6,561 nucleotides of DNA from CAIKZZ01 sp036742455 (GTDB taxonomy: Bacteria; Pseudomonadota; Gammaproteobacteria; Steroidobacterales; Steroidobacteraceae): the NCBI GenBank assembly GCA_036742455.1, contig DAINQU010000050.1, positions 1 through 6,561 of the forward strand. The letters run 5' to 3'. Below the pieces are notes generated by a model. It worked only from the letters and a program-made list of their open reading frames with translations. It made no database searches and was not told the origin of the DNA. The number at the start of each line of letters is the position of its first letter. The stretch's first letter is position 1. Position numbers and translations under genes: made by a program. Positions 6,535 through 6,561 of this stretch are shown piece by piece.

Positions 6535-6561
6535 GGTCTTCGGTCAGTGTCCGCTCAGCAT

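Overview
The window is a moderately GC-rich, densely coded bacterial chromosome segment with six protein genes and almost no intergenic space. Nothing in it fixes a genus. The protein types (a GIN-domain exported protein, a galactokinase-like kinase with a GKH-type first motif, an SSS symporter, an IMPase and a YhhW-type pirin) would suit a Gram-negative, probably Pseudomonadota or an Acidobacteriota/Nitrospirota-like lineage. That placement is a loose inference. There are no RNA genes, insertion sequences, CRISPR arrays or phage genes.

Layout. A short leader (1-132) precedes a plus-strand gene for a secreted repeat protein with a GIN/DUF2807-like beta-solenoid (133-1083). It converges on a run of five minus-strand genes, with only 19 bp between the two stop codons. 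In transcription order the minus-strand genes are: a pirin/YhhW-type cupin (6534-5836), an inositol-monophosphatase/HisN-family phosphatase (5803-4979), an SSS-family sodium:solute symporter (4922-3138), a sugar-phosphate nucleotidyltransferase (3141-2329) and a galactokinase-family GHMP kinase (2329-1103). The last three are locked together by stop/start overlaps (ATGA, then TAGTG) and must be one translationally coupled unit. The pirin and phosphatase genes lie 32 and 56 bp upstream and could belong to the same operon. The 56-bp gap carries a perfect 8-bp inverted repeat.

How the genes may work together. Symporter, anomeric sugar kinase and nucleotidyltransferase form the minimal set for salvage of a free sugar: Na+-driven uptake, phosphorylation at C1 with ATP, then activation to an NDP-sugar for glycan or cell-envelope synthesis. 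The substrate is not evident. The kinase keeps the galactokinase catalytic Arg and Asp, but the Glu that in human GALK1 (Glu43) contacts the sugar is a Lys. That raises the possibility of a substrate other than galactose, perhaps an acidic sugar. This coupled salvage cassette with unknown substrate is the most interesting item in the window. The GIN-domain gene is probably unrelated to it.
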